The notes under the pieces were generated by a model. The model searched no databases, was not told the DNA's origin, and saw only the letters and a list, made by a program, of their open reading frames with translations. Of a stretch of DNA of 64,000 nucleotides, positions 46,366 to 58,125 are shown piece after piece (within the stretch, counting starts at the first letter, position 1; each line of letters opens with the position of its first letter). The DNA comes from Morella rubra (Eukaryota > Streptophyta > Magnoliopsida > Fagales > Myricaceae): positions 10,862,451 to 10,926,450 of the forward strand of contig CM025855.1 of NCBI GenBank assembly GCA_003952965.2, in the 5' to 3' direction. A program made the position numbers and the translations under genes.

Positions 46366-49300
46366 ACTTCCTCCCCATCGGAAGAACTTGGCTCTGACAA
46401 GTGACGACGAATATATTCGTTCAACAGATCAGGATTGAAGCGATTGATCTCTGCAGGCTGCATCCAGACTGCATCAGAACGAGGACGATTTTTCCAGGTC
46501 ACCAAATATTTATCATACCCCCCTCGTCGTGTTGTAACAAACTAATGGTCAAGGATTGATTCAAGTTCTTCACGTGGTGCGGCAACGGTGAGGACACAGA
46601 TTGGTGCTTCAACAACTAGGAAATCAGTAGCTAATTCCCCTTTATATGCAGTCAAATCTGCCACATTAAAGATTGGACTAAAATTATACTCGGATGGGAG
46701 CTCAATTAGATATGCATTTGGGCCAAGCTGCCGTTTGACTTTGAGTGGACCAGCTCGTCGTGCATGCAGCTTATGGAAACTACCAAGTGGGAAACGCTCA
46801 GGCCGTAAATGAATCAAGACTTCATCACCTACTTCATCGAACTTCGTCGTGCATCTGCGACATGTATTGAGAAAAATTCATAGCGGCTTCACTGACTCGT
46901 GTTGGTGGCGGCAAAGAATGCAGATCGACTGGTGTTTTTGGCTTATAACCATAGACAATCTCAAAAGGGGTGGAACCTGTCGTCTTGTTAACAGAACTAT
47001 TAAAGCAAATTCTGCTTGAGGCACCACCATATCCCAGCTCGCCGTGTGATCACCAACTAAACACCGCAAAAGATTGCCTAAGCTTCTGTTTGTTACTTCT
47101 GTTTGACCATCAGTCTGGATGAAATGCACTAGAAAATAGCAGCTTCGTCCCCATTTTAGCCCATAGAGTTTTCCGGAAATAATTCATGAATTTGACGTCA
47201 CAGTCGAAGACGATGGAAGTCGGTAAACCGTGGAGACGAACAACCTCTATCATAAACAGAGCTGCAATGCGAGAAGCATCGAATGTCTACCGACACGGGA
47301 TGAAGTGAGTCATTCTTGAAAATCTATAGACAACCACCATTATTGAATCATTCCCTCTTAGAGTTTTTGGCAAGCCAAGGATAAAGTCAATACAAATATC
47401 CCTCCAAGGTCGATCGAGAATAGGCATTGGAGTATACAGCCTAGTATTATGCCAATTCCCTTTATTAATTTGGCAAATCCTGCAGCGCTCCACCAATGTA
47501 TGTACATCTCTCCACAATTTAGGCCAATAAAAACAATCTTTTACCAAAGCCGTTGTTTTATCAAACCCAAAATGTCCTACAAGACCACCACTGTGGAGTT
47601 TTGTGATCAGGAATTCACGGAAAGAGCCAGCTGGAACACATATCTTAGCATCCTTTAGTAGAAATCCATCTCTGATCGCAAAATGAGCATCAGTTTCAGT
47701 GGGATTGGATAATAGCTTCTCCCATATTGTCTTAAAATTCGGATCTGTTTTGTAATGCTCTTTGAGGGAATCAAAACCAGCCACATAAATAGAGGAAGTG
47801 GCCAAAAGATGGGGTCATCAGCTAAGTGCGTCTGCAACCTTGTTCTCTTTTCCAGAATTATACCGAATAACAAAATCAAATTGTTGGATATAATCGAACC
47901 ACCGAGCATGCTTAGCATTTAATCGATCCTGTGATCGTAAATGCTTGAGGGAGTCGTGATCAGTGAATAAAATAAATTCCTGGTGGATCAAGTAATAACG
48001 CCACTGCTTGAGTGTTTGTATCAAGGCATAGAACTCCAGTTCGTAAGCGGAGTATTTCTGCTTGGCTTCATTTAACTTCTCACTGAAATAGGCTATCGGA
48101 TGGCCATCTTGACTTAAGACACCACCAATTCCCACGTGCGAGGCAGCTTGAACCTTGGATGGGTCAGCTTTGACACCTTGACTTGAAATAATAAAACCAA
48201 GAAAAAACACTTCTATCATCATAAAAGAGCACTTACCTTGACTAATATATAATTGCTCCGCCCGCAACTTATTTAACACTTGTGATCGATGTGCGCTCCT
48301 TTGGACTCTGATTGAAAACCAAAATATCGTCAAAATAGACGACAACAAAGCGACGGAGAAATTGTTTGAGGGTCTGCGTCATCAGCCACATGAATATACT
48401 GGGGGCATTTATTAGACCAAAGGGCATAACCAACCATTCGAAAAGACCGTTCTTAGTCTTGAATGATGTCTTCCATTCATTGCCTTACCGCAATCGAACT
48501 TGATGATATCCACTACGAAGCTCGATTTTTGAAAAAATTGATGCTCCACTTAATAAATCCAACATGTCGTCAAGCCGGGGAATTGGAAAACGGTACTTAA
48601 CTGTAATCTTGTTGATTGCTCTGCTATCAACACACATCCGCCAGCTTCCATCTTTCTTTGGTGTTAAGAGTGCTGGCATAGTACAAGGGCTGAGACTTTC
48701 GCGGATGAACCCACGTCCTAATAACTCCTGGACTTGACGCTGAAGCTCGTTGTGTTCGTTGGAGCTCATGCAGTAATGTGGTAAATTTGGAAGTGTTGAC
48801 CCAGGTATTACGTCAATTGCACGTTGGACTTCTCGCATTGGAGGAAGCTGCCAAGGTAATTCTCCTGGCATGAGGTCTTGGAATTCTTTCAACACAACTG
48901 CAAGCTCTGCTGGAATAACATCATCGCTTTGCTTGGTCTCTCGGCCCACCAAACAAAAGACCCATTCAGTGTCGCGAACCTCCTTTAAAAATTAACCGAT
49001 GTTTAATAAAGACTGTACAGGTTGCATATTGTCAAAACCGACAATTCGCAAAGGCTCCAACACCATTCACCGCCCTCCAAAAATAAAAGAATATGTGTTT
49101 TTATAGCCATCATAATGCACCCGCCTATCATAAAGCCACGGCCTCCCTAATAAGACCTGACAAACAGTCATGGGGATAATGTCGCACCATACCGTATCTT
49201 GATAAAGCTTTCCTAGTGCAAAGTTAACTAAACACCGACACTGGACAGTAAACGAACTCCCTTCATTTACCCAGCTAATTTTGTAAGGTGCAAGATGCTT

Positions 49301-50542
49301 CTCTTTTTCCAACTTCAACCTCTCAACCACCGATTCAACAATTACATTCATACCACTACCATTATCGATGATGACGTTCAATGCCTTCCCCACATGCTCC
49401 ATGCGAGTGTGAAATATATTTTGTCGCTGCCAACTATATTCTCCCATGATGCGAATCTCGCCCAATAACAAGATCCAACAATGAAGAGGAACCCAAAGAT
49501 CGTTCTACGAACAGGATTGAATGATAGACCTCGACCCATTGTTTCGACAAACAAGAACCTCGGTATAAGGAAGACGCCACAAACGGTGGTGGTAATCCGT
49601 TTGATAAGTCGTTGGTGAACACCACAGGAAATCCTGATAAATTTGAATAGTTCTTCAAATAACCGAAGAGAAAAATATTTTCACAATTTGCTGAATAATG
49701 ATCTACCTCTTTCATTGTTTAGGCACCTATTAAAAGGTTGGGCATTACAAGGAAAATTCCTAAAATAGCTATCCTAATTAAGGCTACAATCTGGTAAAGA
49801 AAGAAGTCTTACTTGCCTAAAAGAAAAAAAGACAATCAGCCCTTCAAATGACTGATCACATGCCTAACAAAAAAGGAAAGGAAAATGGGGAGTTTTAAAT
49901 GGCTGTATTATCAGCCATACACACCCATAAATCAGCCATACACGCCCATAAAAGTCTAAACAAATAAAAGGAAAGTAAATGCCGATTTAATCTTAGTCTT
50001 AGCCAGATTCTTCTAGAACTTGAATCATATTGATGACTCTTTGTAGCTCACGTGTATCATGCTCAATGGGCCTCCACGAATTTGCTTGAGTCCATGCCTC
50101 TTGAATCAGTCCATTGAGTGATCTTTAAACTTCCTTGCTCGTGCTCTCGTAACCGGCCCAGTTAGGACTTAATGAACTAGATCCCTTGAAGTTGTGTTAT
50201 GATTTGCATCATCCCGCAACTAATTACAATTGCTGCCCGGCTAGAATTCTATGAATGATACAGCTAGGCAACTCTGTTGCCTCTAACCGTTCTTCCTCAA
50301 GGTCAACTGTGATTTCTTCCTCAGTCTTATCGCGATCAACAACGCCGTCCACTACCATTAGATCATTTTCACACACATATGCAAGCTTATGGTCGCAAGT
50401 AGGACAAACTATTGCAAAATGACCGAACCTTTTGCACTTGTAGCATTGGGGTCCTTCTCCGATAGCTTTGGACTTCCTTTTCAAGTTACTTATCGTATTC
50501 TTAGGACTCTCCGTAGATGGTCTTGGAAAAGGACTAACAGGT

Positions 50543-51958
50543 TGTTAGTCCAAGATTAAGGCAACCCAAGAGGGGGGATGAATTGGGTTTTCAAACTTTT
50601 TTGGCTTTTAACCCCAAAACCGTGTTTGCAAAGTAAAGTCTAATTTAACACAAGTATATTAAAACAACAAGTAAATAATGTGCTAAATGTTAAGGAGTAG
50701 GGATAGAGAAGCAAACACGTGATTTTTAGGTGGTTCGGCAAACTCGCCTACATCCACCCCTCAAGCTCCTTCACCGAGCCTTGAGGTTTCCCACTATCTT
50801 CAAATAGCATACACTCTAGCTTCCGGGTGCTAGAGAACCGTACAAGTATTTTCCCGGGCTTAACACTCAAACCCACCCAAATGGTTTTTTGGGCTCACTA
50901 CTCACAACCTAACCAAGCTTGAGATATACCCTCTCTAAGCTTCTTCTTTAGTGAACAACCTCACTAAAGGAATCACCTCTTTTGGATATGAGATTGAAGA
51001 ATAAACTCTCTCAAAGAGTGGATATGAAATTGAAATCTCTATCTCTTGATTCACACAAGACAAGGATATGAAAGTGTGTTTTGTGTGAATAATATGAGAA
51101 ATATAGAATATGAAGGTTTAAATATTTCTCAAGTGATCTAAAAGATATGTGGTCGTTGTGTATTTATTTTGGACGTTATGAAGGTGTATTTATAGGCCAC
51201 ATATGAAAACTAGCCGTTTATAGCCGTTGGGAGTCGTCTGTTAAAACGAGCCGGTCGACCGCTTCAAAGTTACCGTTACTCAAATATCAGAAGCTCGATC
51301 TATTGTCGACCGCTATACCAAGCAGTAGAACGATCCGGTCGACCGCTTCACCAGCCGATCTAAATGATATGTGGTCCGTTATGAAGTGTATTTATAGGCG
51401 AAAAATCCGTTGGGAGTCGTCTGTTAAAAGAACCGGTTTCAAGTTACCGTTACTCAACGGTCATATTCCTCGACGGATTATTTCAAATCAACGGTCGACC
51501 GCTATACCAAGTGGTCTCGACCGCTTCACCAGCCTCAACCTCCTCAACTTTAAGCACATGATCCGGTTCAATTAAAACCACGTTTTTGACCTTTTTGAAA
51601 CACCCAATTTTAAAGACTTACTTCCCATAAGTATATGAAAGGTTTGGGAGTTTGATTGGGGTGTTTTGAAACCTTTAAAAAATTTTAATCTTTCAAACAA
51701 AAGGTAAAACGGTTTATGCACGTTTTGAAAGATATGCAAGTGTGATTCATAATCCTTGTCAAAAGTGAAACTAAGAGTTACAAGGTTATACCCTAAGGTC
51801 TTGAAACTTCACTTTTGAGCTCCTTGCATGTTCTTGATCTTCTTTCTTCAAGTCTTTGGCTCTTTCATAAAACGTCTTTGTCTTTGAAGATGTCCATTTT
51901 ATAAACTTGATCCATTTATTGAAATCATCAAAATCTCGATTGTGCACAAAAGCCAACA
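50543..51958 (-). mobile_element. Solo LTR (Sirevirus-like copia), copy 2
   Basis: Begins TGTTAGTCCAAGATTAAGG, ends AAGCCAACA, and is flanked by CAGGT on both sides (50538-50542 and 51959-51963), a perfect 5-base target-site duplication. It is the same family and orientation as the copy at 11685-12899, and also has GGGGGGATGAATTGGG near its left end. It is about 200 bases longer because of an internal gapped duplication at 51141-51545. It lies within the gag region of the Ty3 element. No internal coding is present. Confidence 0.85.
51141..51545. repeat. Imperfect duplication with a gapped second copy, in solo LTR 2
   Basis: The order of phrases from GATATGTGGTC through GTATTTATAGG, CCGTTGGGAGTCGTCTG and AGTTACCGTTACTCAA to CGCTTCACCAGCC (51141-51355) is repeated at 51366-51536. 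The second copy lacks many pieces of 1-20 bases, while retained pieces are near-identical. Solo LTR 1 has a single copy. Confidence 0.75.
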
Positions 51959-52998
51959 CAGGTGGCTTTGAATTTCTTTGCTCTACTGGTTGAAAACGTC
52001 GCCCTACACTCAGGCCCAAATGTTTTTGCACCTGGAGAGCTAGCTGAAATGCTTCATCGACGCTGAGAAGTCGGGTTGTAAGCATTTCACATTGAATTTC
52101 ACTTCAAAGCCCGGTTCAATAGCGAGCAAGAGTTTACTACTCATTTTCCACTATCCAACTACGAACGGTGAGTTTGTGGATTCAGTCGGTGTATTGCTCC
52201 ACCGTAGCAAGTCCTTGCTTCCATTGGAGCATCTCTTCATAACTGAGTTTCTCGTAGTCGAGCAGTAGATATTTCTCTCACAACCGCTCTTTCATTTCTT
52301 CCCAATTGGTAATGGAAGGTTGGTGTGTCCGACGTAGCTGCTCCTCTACGCTACTCCACAAGGCACGGGCAGGGCCCTTGAGCTTCATCCTCACGTAACG
52401 CACCTTGCAGTCTTCCAAGACAGAAAACCAGTCGAAGTAGTCTTCAAGAGAAGTGAGCCAGTGTTGAAAGACGTCAAGCTCCATTTTGCCTTGAAAGTCT
52501 TCAACGTCCACCTTCAATCATTTGGTGAGCTCATCTAGATGGGGTTGTAAGTGTTGATCAAAATCACCAAAATCTGGTTCAGCATGTCTGCATTCCCCAT
52601 GGTGTCTGGGAAAAAAACCACAACCACGTGTGCCTCGTCGCCCACCCCGAAAGTCATAGCTGGGAGCACCCATTTGCACTTCCATTTCACCTTCGTCGTT
52701 GCTTTCAACTGCCTCCTCTCTTCATGGGTTTCGTCGCCTATTTTCAGGACCACGAGATCCTTCCTGATGCATTTGTTCATCCATAATGTCCATTCGTCGA
52801 GCCATACTATCTAATAGTTGGGTCAACTGGTCAAGTTGTGTTTGAAGGGTGAGATTTTGATTGATCTATGTAACGGTGGGTTGGATCGTGTCTAGGTTGA
52901 ATGTGGTTGGCTCAGGATTGTTTTGGTGGAAGTAGTGGCCACTACAAGTTTTCATGATATGGAAGTCCTTTGGAAACAACTAGGCTCTGATACCAAGA

Positions 52999-53362
52999 TG
53001 ATATCACTATTTTCACTCGGCCTCTCACCAAGTCAATAACAAAACTCTCTCTCAGTAACTTTAGAATCTCTCTAAAGGAATAAGACAAAACTTGATAATG
53101 GCAAAACTTTTTTTAACTTCTTATTCATCCAACTGGCTTTAATACAGCCGAACTTCGAAACAAACAACTAACACTTAAAAAAAAGAACCAAATAACAATA
53201 AAATCAAATAACGGCTACTTCTAGCTAAAATAAATGAACGTGACTCGCAACAACCTACAACAACTGGGCATCTTTCAAACAGTCTACAACTGTAATGTAT
53301 AATCCGCAGCATCAGCAACTGTAATCTTCTCTTCAGGATCTTTAGGATGGTGATTTGCATCA
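52999..53362 (-). repeat. 5' LTR of the Ty3 element
   Basis: Begins TGATATCACTATTTTCACTC and ends GGTGATTTGCATCA (plus-strand reading). The primer-binding site complement GGCTCTGATACCA lies three bases to the left (52983-52995), which fixes it as the 5' LTR on the minus strand. Confidence 0.87.
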
Positions 53363-53724
53363 CTCCTCTAGCTCGGATACCTGCAATTTCCTCAAAGCAC
53401 TAACTTGGTAAGTATTAAAATTGACTTATTTGAGGGCCCAATAGGCCCCTGCTCAATCTCAACAGGCAAATGAAAAAATTTTCAAAATATGCTTAATATA
53501 TCTATTAGCCAATAGGACATGCCAAGGGAAGTTTTAAAAGTAATTCCATAAGCCCACAAAGTATCAATCAAACGTAAAGACCAATCTTTTCTATTTGGGT
53601 TGACAATTTTTTTATCAAAATCTACTTAATCTATCTATTAGCCAACTCCGTTTTACCATTGGTTTGAGGATGATATGGTGTAGAAAATTTTTAATGGATC
53701 CCATATTTAGTCATCAAAGTTGTA

Positions 53725-55690
53725 AAAGGCCTAGTAATTACAAAAGTGTGTTCCACCATTACTAATTATGACTTTGGAAATACCAAACCGAGCAAAAATA
53801 TTTTCCTTCGGAAATTTCGTCATAACCTTATGGTCATTTTTTCTACATGGTATTGTCTCGATCCATTTAGATACATAATCCACAACAACCAAGATATACA
53901 AATAACCAAAAGAAATAGAAAATGGCCCCATGAAATCAATACCCCAACAATCAAAGAGTTCGATCGCAAGAATAAGTTGTAAGGGCATCATATTCTTTTT
54001 TGTGATGACTCCTAATTTTGGACAAGGCGTACAAGCCTAACAAAAAATAAAAGCATCTTTGAAAACATGAGCCCAACAAAAATCGTTTTGTAAAATCTTT
54101 GCCACAGTTTTGTGAGTGGAAAAATGACCTCCACAAGCTTCAATGTGACAAAAGGAAAAAATGGAAGGGATTTCAAAATTGGAGACACATTTTTGAAAGA
54201 TTTGATCAGAATAATATTTAAACAAGTAAGGGTCAACTCATAGAAAAATGATTTAACCTCATATTTGAATTTTAGAATATCCTAAATGCTCCAATGAGAT
54301 GGTGTCTGTCCTTTGATCAAGAAATTTACAATATTAGCATACCAAGACAAAGGATCAATGATAAAAGCTACTCATCAAGGAATGAATCAGAAATAGGAAA
54401 TGAATGAGCATTAGGAACCATCTCAACAGGGAGTCAAGATAAGCGGTCAACAACCACATTCTTAACTCATTTCTTGTCCCTAATGAAAATATTAAATTCC
54501 TACAAGAGAAGAATTCATTGAATAAGCCTCAGTTGAGCAACTTTATTTGTTAACAAGTATTTCAATGCCATATGGTCAATGAAAATAAGAACAGGTGTTC
54601 CAATGATGTATGCTCTAAATTTCTCCAATGCAAATATATAGCAAGCGACTATTTTCCAGTGATGGAATAATCTTTCTGAGTATCAGTCAAATTTTTTACT
54701 TGCATTTAAATCACAAAGGATAGTTTATCTTTTCTTTTTCATAAAACAACACCCATAGTATAATCACTAACATCACACATTATCTCAAATGGAAGTGACC
54801 AATCAAGGGGTCTCATGATAGGAGCAGTGGTAAGCAAAGTTTTCAACAGATCAAAAGCATTTTGACAGGCATTAGTCCACTTAAAATTGACATCATGCAT
54901 TAATAAATGACACAAAGACTTAGAGGTATTTAATAAATTTTCTATAGAACTAGCATGTCCTAAAAAAAATCGAATATCTTTCACAGTCTTAGGAGCATGA
55001 AGCTTAGAAATTAGCTCTCTTTTTCGCTTTGTCAGCCTTAATGCCTCAAGAGGAAACAATGTAACCTAACACATTTCCTTGTGTCATTATAAAGTGGCAC
55101 TTTTCCCTATTTAGAAGCAACTACTTCTCTTCACACCTGGCTAAAAAAACTTGCACGTTAGTCAGACAATCATCAAATGAACATCTAGAACAGAAAAATC
55201 ATCCATAAAAACCTCAACTATGTTTTCATCTAAATCACGTAAATGTTAAGCATGCATATTGAAACGTGGCTAGGGCATTACATATACCAAAGGAAAATCT
55301 CCTAAATGCAAATATACCAAAAGAACATATTAAAGTTGTTTTCTCTAGATCCTCTAGTGCAATCTCTATCTGATAGTAACCAGAGAAATCCCGCAACCTT
55401 TTATAAAATGTGATCAAGAAATGGAAGAGGGAAATGATCCATTCTGGAAGCTGCATTCAATTTCCTATAGTCTATACACATTCGCCATCCAATTGTTACT
55501 CTTGTAGGAATTAATTCATCCTTGTCATTCTTTACCACAGTTATTCCAAATTTCTTTGGAACAACTTGAGTGGGACTCACCCACCTACTATCAAAGGTTG
55601 AATAAATAATTCCTACATAAAGCAATTTCAACACTTCATTTTTCACAATCTCTTTCAATCAAGTGTCTCCAATGTTTTCTTCTAACAATG
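53725..55690 (-). mobile_element. Athila-like Ty3/gypsy pol fragment
   Basis: On the minus strand, a reverse transcriptase part (WVSPTQVVPKKFGITVVKND and RMCIDYRKLNAASRMDHFPL, 55600-55420) is followed by an RT/RNase H part (KTVKDIRFFLGHAS, near 54980, and FEIMCDVSDYTMGVVL near 54760). Then comes integrase (FDCWGIDFMGPFSISFGYLY and LVVVDYVSKWIETI, 53960-53840). The phrases are characteristic of the Athila/Tat lineage and differ from the element at 46015. No LTRs or gag were found. It is broken in many places. 53363-53724 continues as decayed DNA of the same kind. Confidence 0.85.
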
Positions 55691-56897
55691 AACAATAGCA
55701 CATACGTGATGCGTAGTGCAGAACACAGATTTGAGAACTAGATCTGCTACATCAAACCTTTGACACAACATGAAAAGATAACAGAAAGTGCAAATTCAAT
55801 ATCAACTTAAATAAGAGAAAAGATGAGATTATCGGGCTTAATATCCTACATGGCTAAAAAATATTTCAAATTGATTTGATCCAGCATGTAGTAATGCCAA
55901 CCAAATCAGTAATAGGTTTAAGATAATAAAGTGGTTAAAATTAAAATATAAGAAAAAATAAGTTAGATTGAGTAAGAGAAAAGCAATAAGCAATGGCAGA
56001 CAGAGGGGGGGCAAGCCGGGGCTGCCGCCCGCCCTCCGTTCTATCAATTTATATATATATATATACACATGTGTTTTGTCCTTATTTTGAATGAAATAGA
56101 ATTGATTATTTTGTCCTATTTGAATGCTTTTGTTTAATGTATGTGTTTTCGTTGTGGGTTAGGATAAGTTAGTCATTGTGCTCTTTCAAGAATTTTGAAT
56201 ATAGTTTCTTTACCATCTCTGTATTTTTAACAGAGAAAGTGAGGGGGGAAGATATGTATGGTTTCTTATATTTCTAATTTGGAAAGATGAGAAATTGCTA
56301 GACTAACCAAACAATTGTAATCGAAATAAGGTGCTAAGTGGATTTCTTTTTCGGCAAAAAATGGATACTTTTTTACCAACACAATTCTCAAGTCCTTAAC
56401 AAAGAAATGTGTTATGACTTATGAAAAAGTTGAGTCTCTGACTTCTAAATTTTCCTGAAAATTGAGTCGATTCTTTATTTCTAAACATATTTACTTGCAG
56501 GTGTTGATGCTGTGTATATTAAGTAGATTTCATCCTAAATGCTATGTTCATCAATTGACTGCCCATGTCAAAGCCATGAAGACACTTTGTAAACTTAGAT
56601 TACAAATTTCTGCTCAATGAATTGGATTTTGAGATTGTTTATTCACACATAGTCAATTGTGATTTGTTGAAGGTTATTGTTCTTAATTTTGATTAGTGAA
56701 TTGTTGATGAATTTTCGTTTTGTTTAGATAATGGATAAGATTTTGATAAAAAAAACTCAGCCAGCATGAAGTCATCTAATACTCCTAACTTAGGAAAAAA
56801 TTTTAACTCTAAGACACTTTTTGCATTACATAGGAATTTTTGTTTTTTTTTTTTGTCATTTCGCCTGAGGAGTTTGCCAACATGGAGTCGTCTAATA
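55691..56897. other. Intergenic, AT-rich, with one half of a direct repeat
   Basis: No gene was recognised. The block ACATGAAAAGATAACAGAAAG (from about 55763) to AAAATATAAGAAAAAATAA (about 55962) recurs at 61565-61670, missing about 90 internal bases there. A G-rich stretch (GAGGGGGGGCAAGCCGGGG) lies near 56005-56025. Confidence 0.5.
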
Positions 56898-57010
56898 TTT
56901 ATGTAAGCGTATTGCACTTTCATTTAAATGAGATTTAATTACAATTTATCTACTTTGTGTTTCTGATCCTTATTAAATTCTTGCAAGAACAGATGGATGT
57001 CTTCCAGCGC
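56898..57010 (+). mobile_element. Fragment of a CACTA-3-type TnpA intron
   Basis: ATTTATGTAAGCGTATTGCA through CAATTTATCTACTTTG to GGATGTCTTCCAG matches 33577-33692 of CACTA-3, the intron between two TnpA exons plus the first bases of the next exon, with a scatter of differences. Nothing else of the element is present. It lies 60 bases before the start of nsLTP locus C. Confidence 0.8.
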
Positions 57011-57766
57011 TATAAAACAAAGAGAATTTGTAATTTAATTTTCCACAGTTATAACTTTCACTTTCCATTGCTGTTCAGCTTGAGGGGACAAGATAATGTT
57101 GATAGAAAACTAGTTAGATAACGATATTAAGGTAGTTATATTGTAGAGATAAGGTGCTCATCTTCGTAGGATTCTATATATATACGACAGCAAATTAAGT
57201 CTCGGGTTATAGCCACCAATTCTTCTATTGATAGTTCAGCCTTGCAACTGATTCAAATCATTTTAAATTAATATATATACTAAGCCACGACCGAAACCTA
57301 TCCCAAGTCCAAGCAGAGATGGCCTCAAAACATTAAAACATGCCTCGTGGTGGTTTTCCTGATCGTGCTTTCTTCCAAGGCCTTCATTTGGGAAGTTGAT
57401 GCAGAAGGAGACCGTGGGAGGAACTCCATTTTTCAAGAGGTGGTTAGTTTCAGACCTTGCTTGAGTTCAGCCCAGAATGCCAGGATCAAGGTTCCAGCGT
57501 TATGTTGTGCCAAAGTTGCTTCCCTGCTGAGAACCGCGCCCAGATGTCTTTGTGCTGTTTTGCTGTCCCCGGTTGCAAAGAAGTTGGGGTCAAGCCCCAG
57601 ATTGGCGTCACTATTCCAAAGCGGTGCAACATCAGGAACCGATACGCTGGAAGGAATTAAGTGTGGAGGTAAGTCGCTAGCTATATATATATATATATAT
57701 ATATATGATCTGCACACCTATATCTATATCTATACCTATAAGTATGTAAATTAAAATGCACTTTCG

Positions 57767-58092
57767 CACTGTGATGCTGGACGGACAGAACCGTCTCAAA
57801 AAGGTCAATATAATTTTTGGGACGGGCGTTTTTGTCTAAAAAAAAACAAAAAAAAAAAAAAAAATTGGACTGAAAATATTTGTTGCAGGTTCGTCCTAAA
57901 TAACTGACATATTTTTTGGGATATATAGAAATTTCTGTCGAAAAAAAAAATTTTCCTTTTTGAGGCGGATTTATTTCCATCTCTAATTAACTAGCCACTG
58001 TTTTCGAAACGTGAGATGGCAAAATCTGTCCCCAAATAGTGCTTTTTGAGATAATTTTGTTGGCGTCCCAAAAACTCAAATTTATTATAGTG
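57767..58092. mobile_element. Probable non-autonomous CACTA derivative in the copy C intron
   Basis: Starts near CACTGTGATGCTGGACGG and ends CAAATTTATTATAGTG, with GGGACGGGCG and AGGCGGATT-like inverted phrases inside and no gene. The right end is a fair CACTA terminus and the left end is weak. No target-site duplication was found. The same block sits at 36330-36650 in gene B. Confidence 0.4.
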
Positions 58093-58125
58093 ATACATAA
58101 TTGCCAAATTGATTTAATTACACCT

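Larger units (their letters stand above)
46015..53362 (-). mobile_element. Ty3/gypsy retrotransposon with two LTRs (fossil)
   Basis: On the minus strand the parts are the 5' LTR (52999-53362), a tRNA-iMet primer-binding site (52983-52995), and gag (HWLTSLEDYFDWF near 52450) with a zinc knuckle (CYKCKRFGHFAIVCP near 50400-50445). Then come protease-like coding (IDNGSGMNVI, near 49350), reverse transcriptase ([20 protein letters not shown], 48590-48660), RNase H (YFSEKLNEAKQKYSAYELEF near 48070), integrase (GHFGFDKTTALVKDCFYWPK, 47530-47590) and a C-terminal module (46600-46815). The 3' LTR is 46015-46365. It is broken in several places and is interrupted by the solo LTR at 50543-51958. The direct flanks do not form a clear target-site duplication, probably because of the inverted LTR on one side. 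The two LTRs differ visibly, so the insertion is not recent. Confidence 0.93.
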
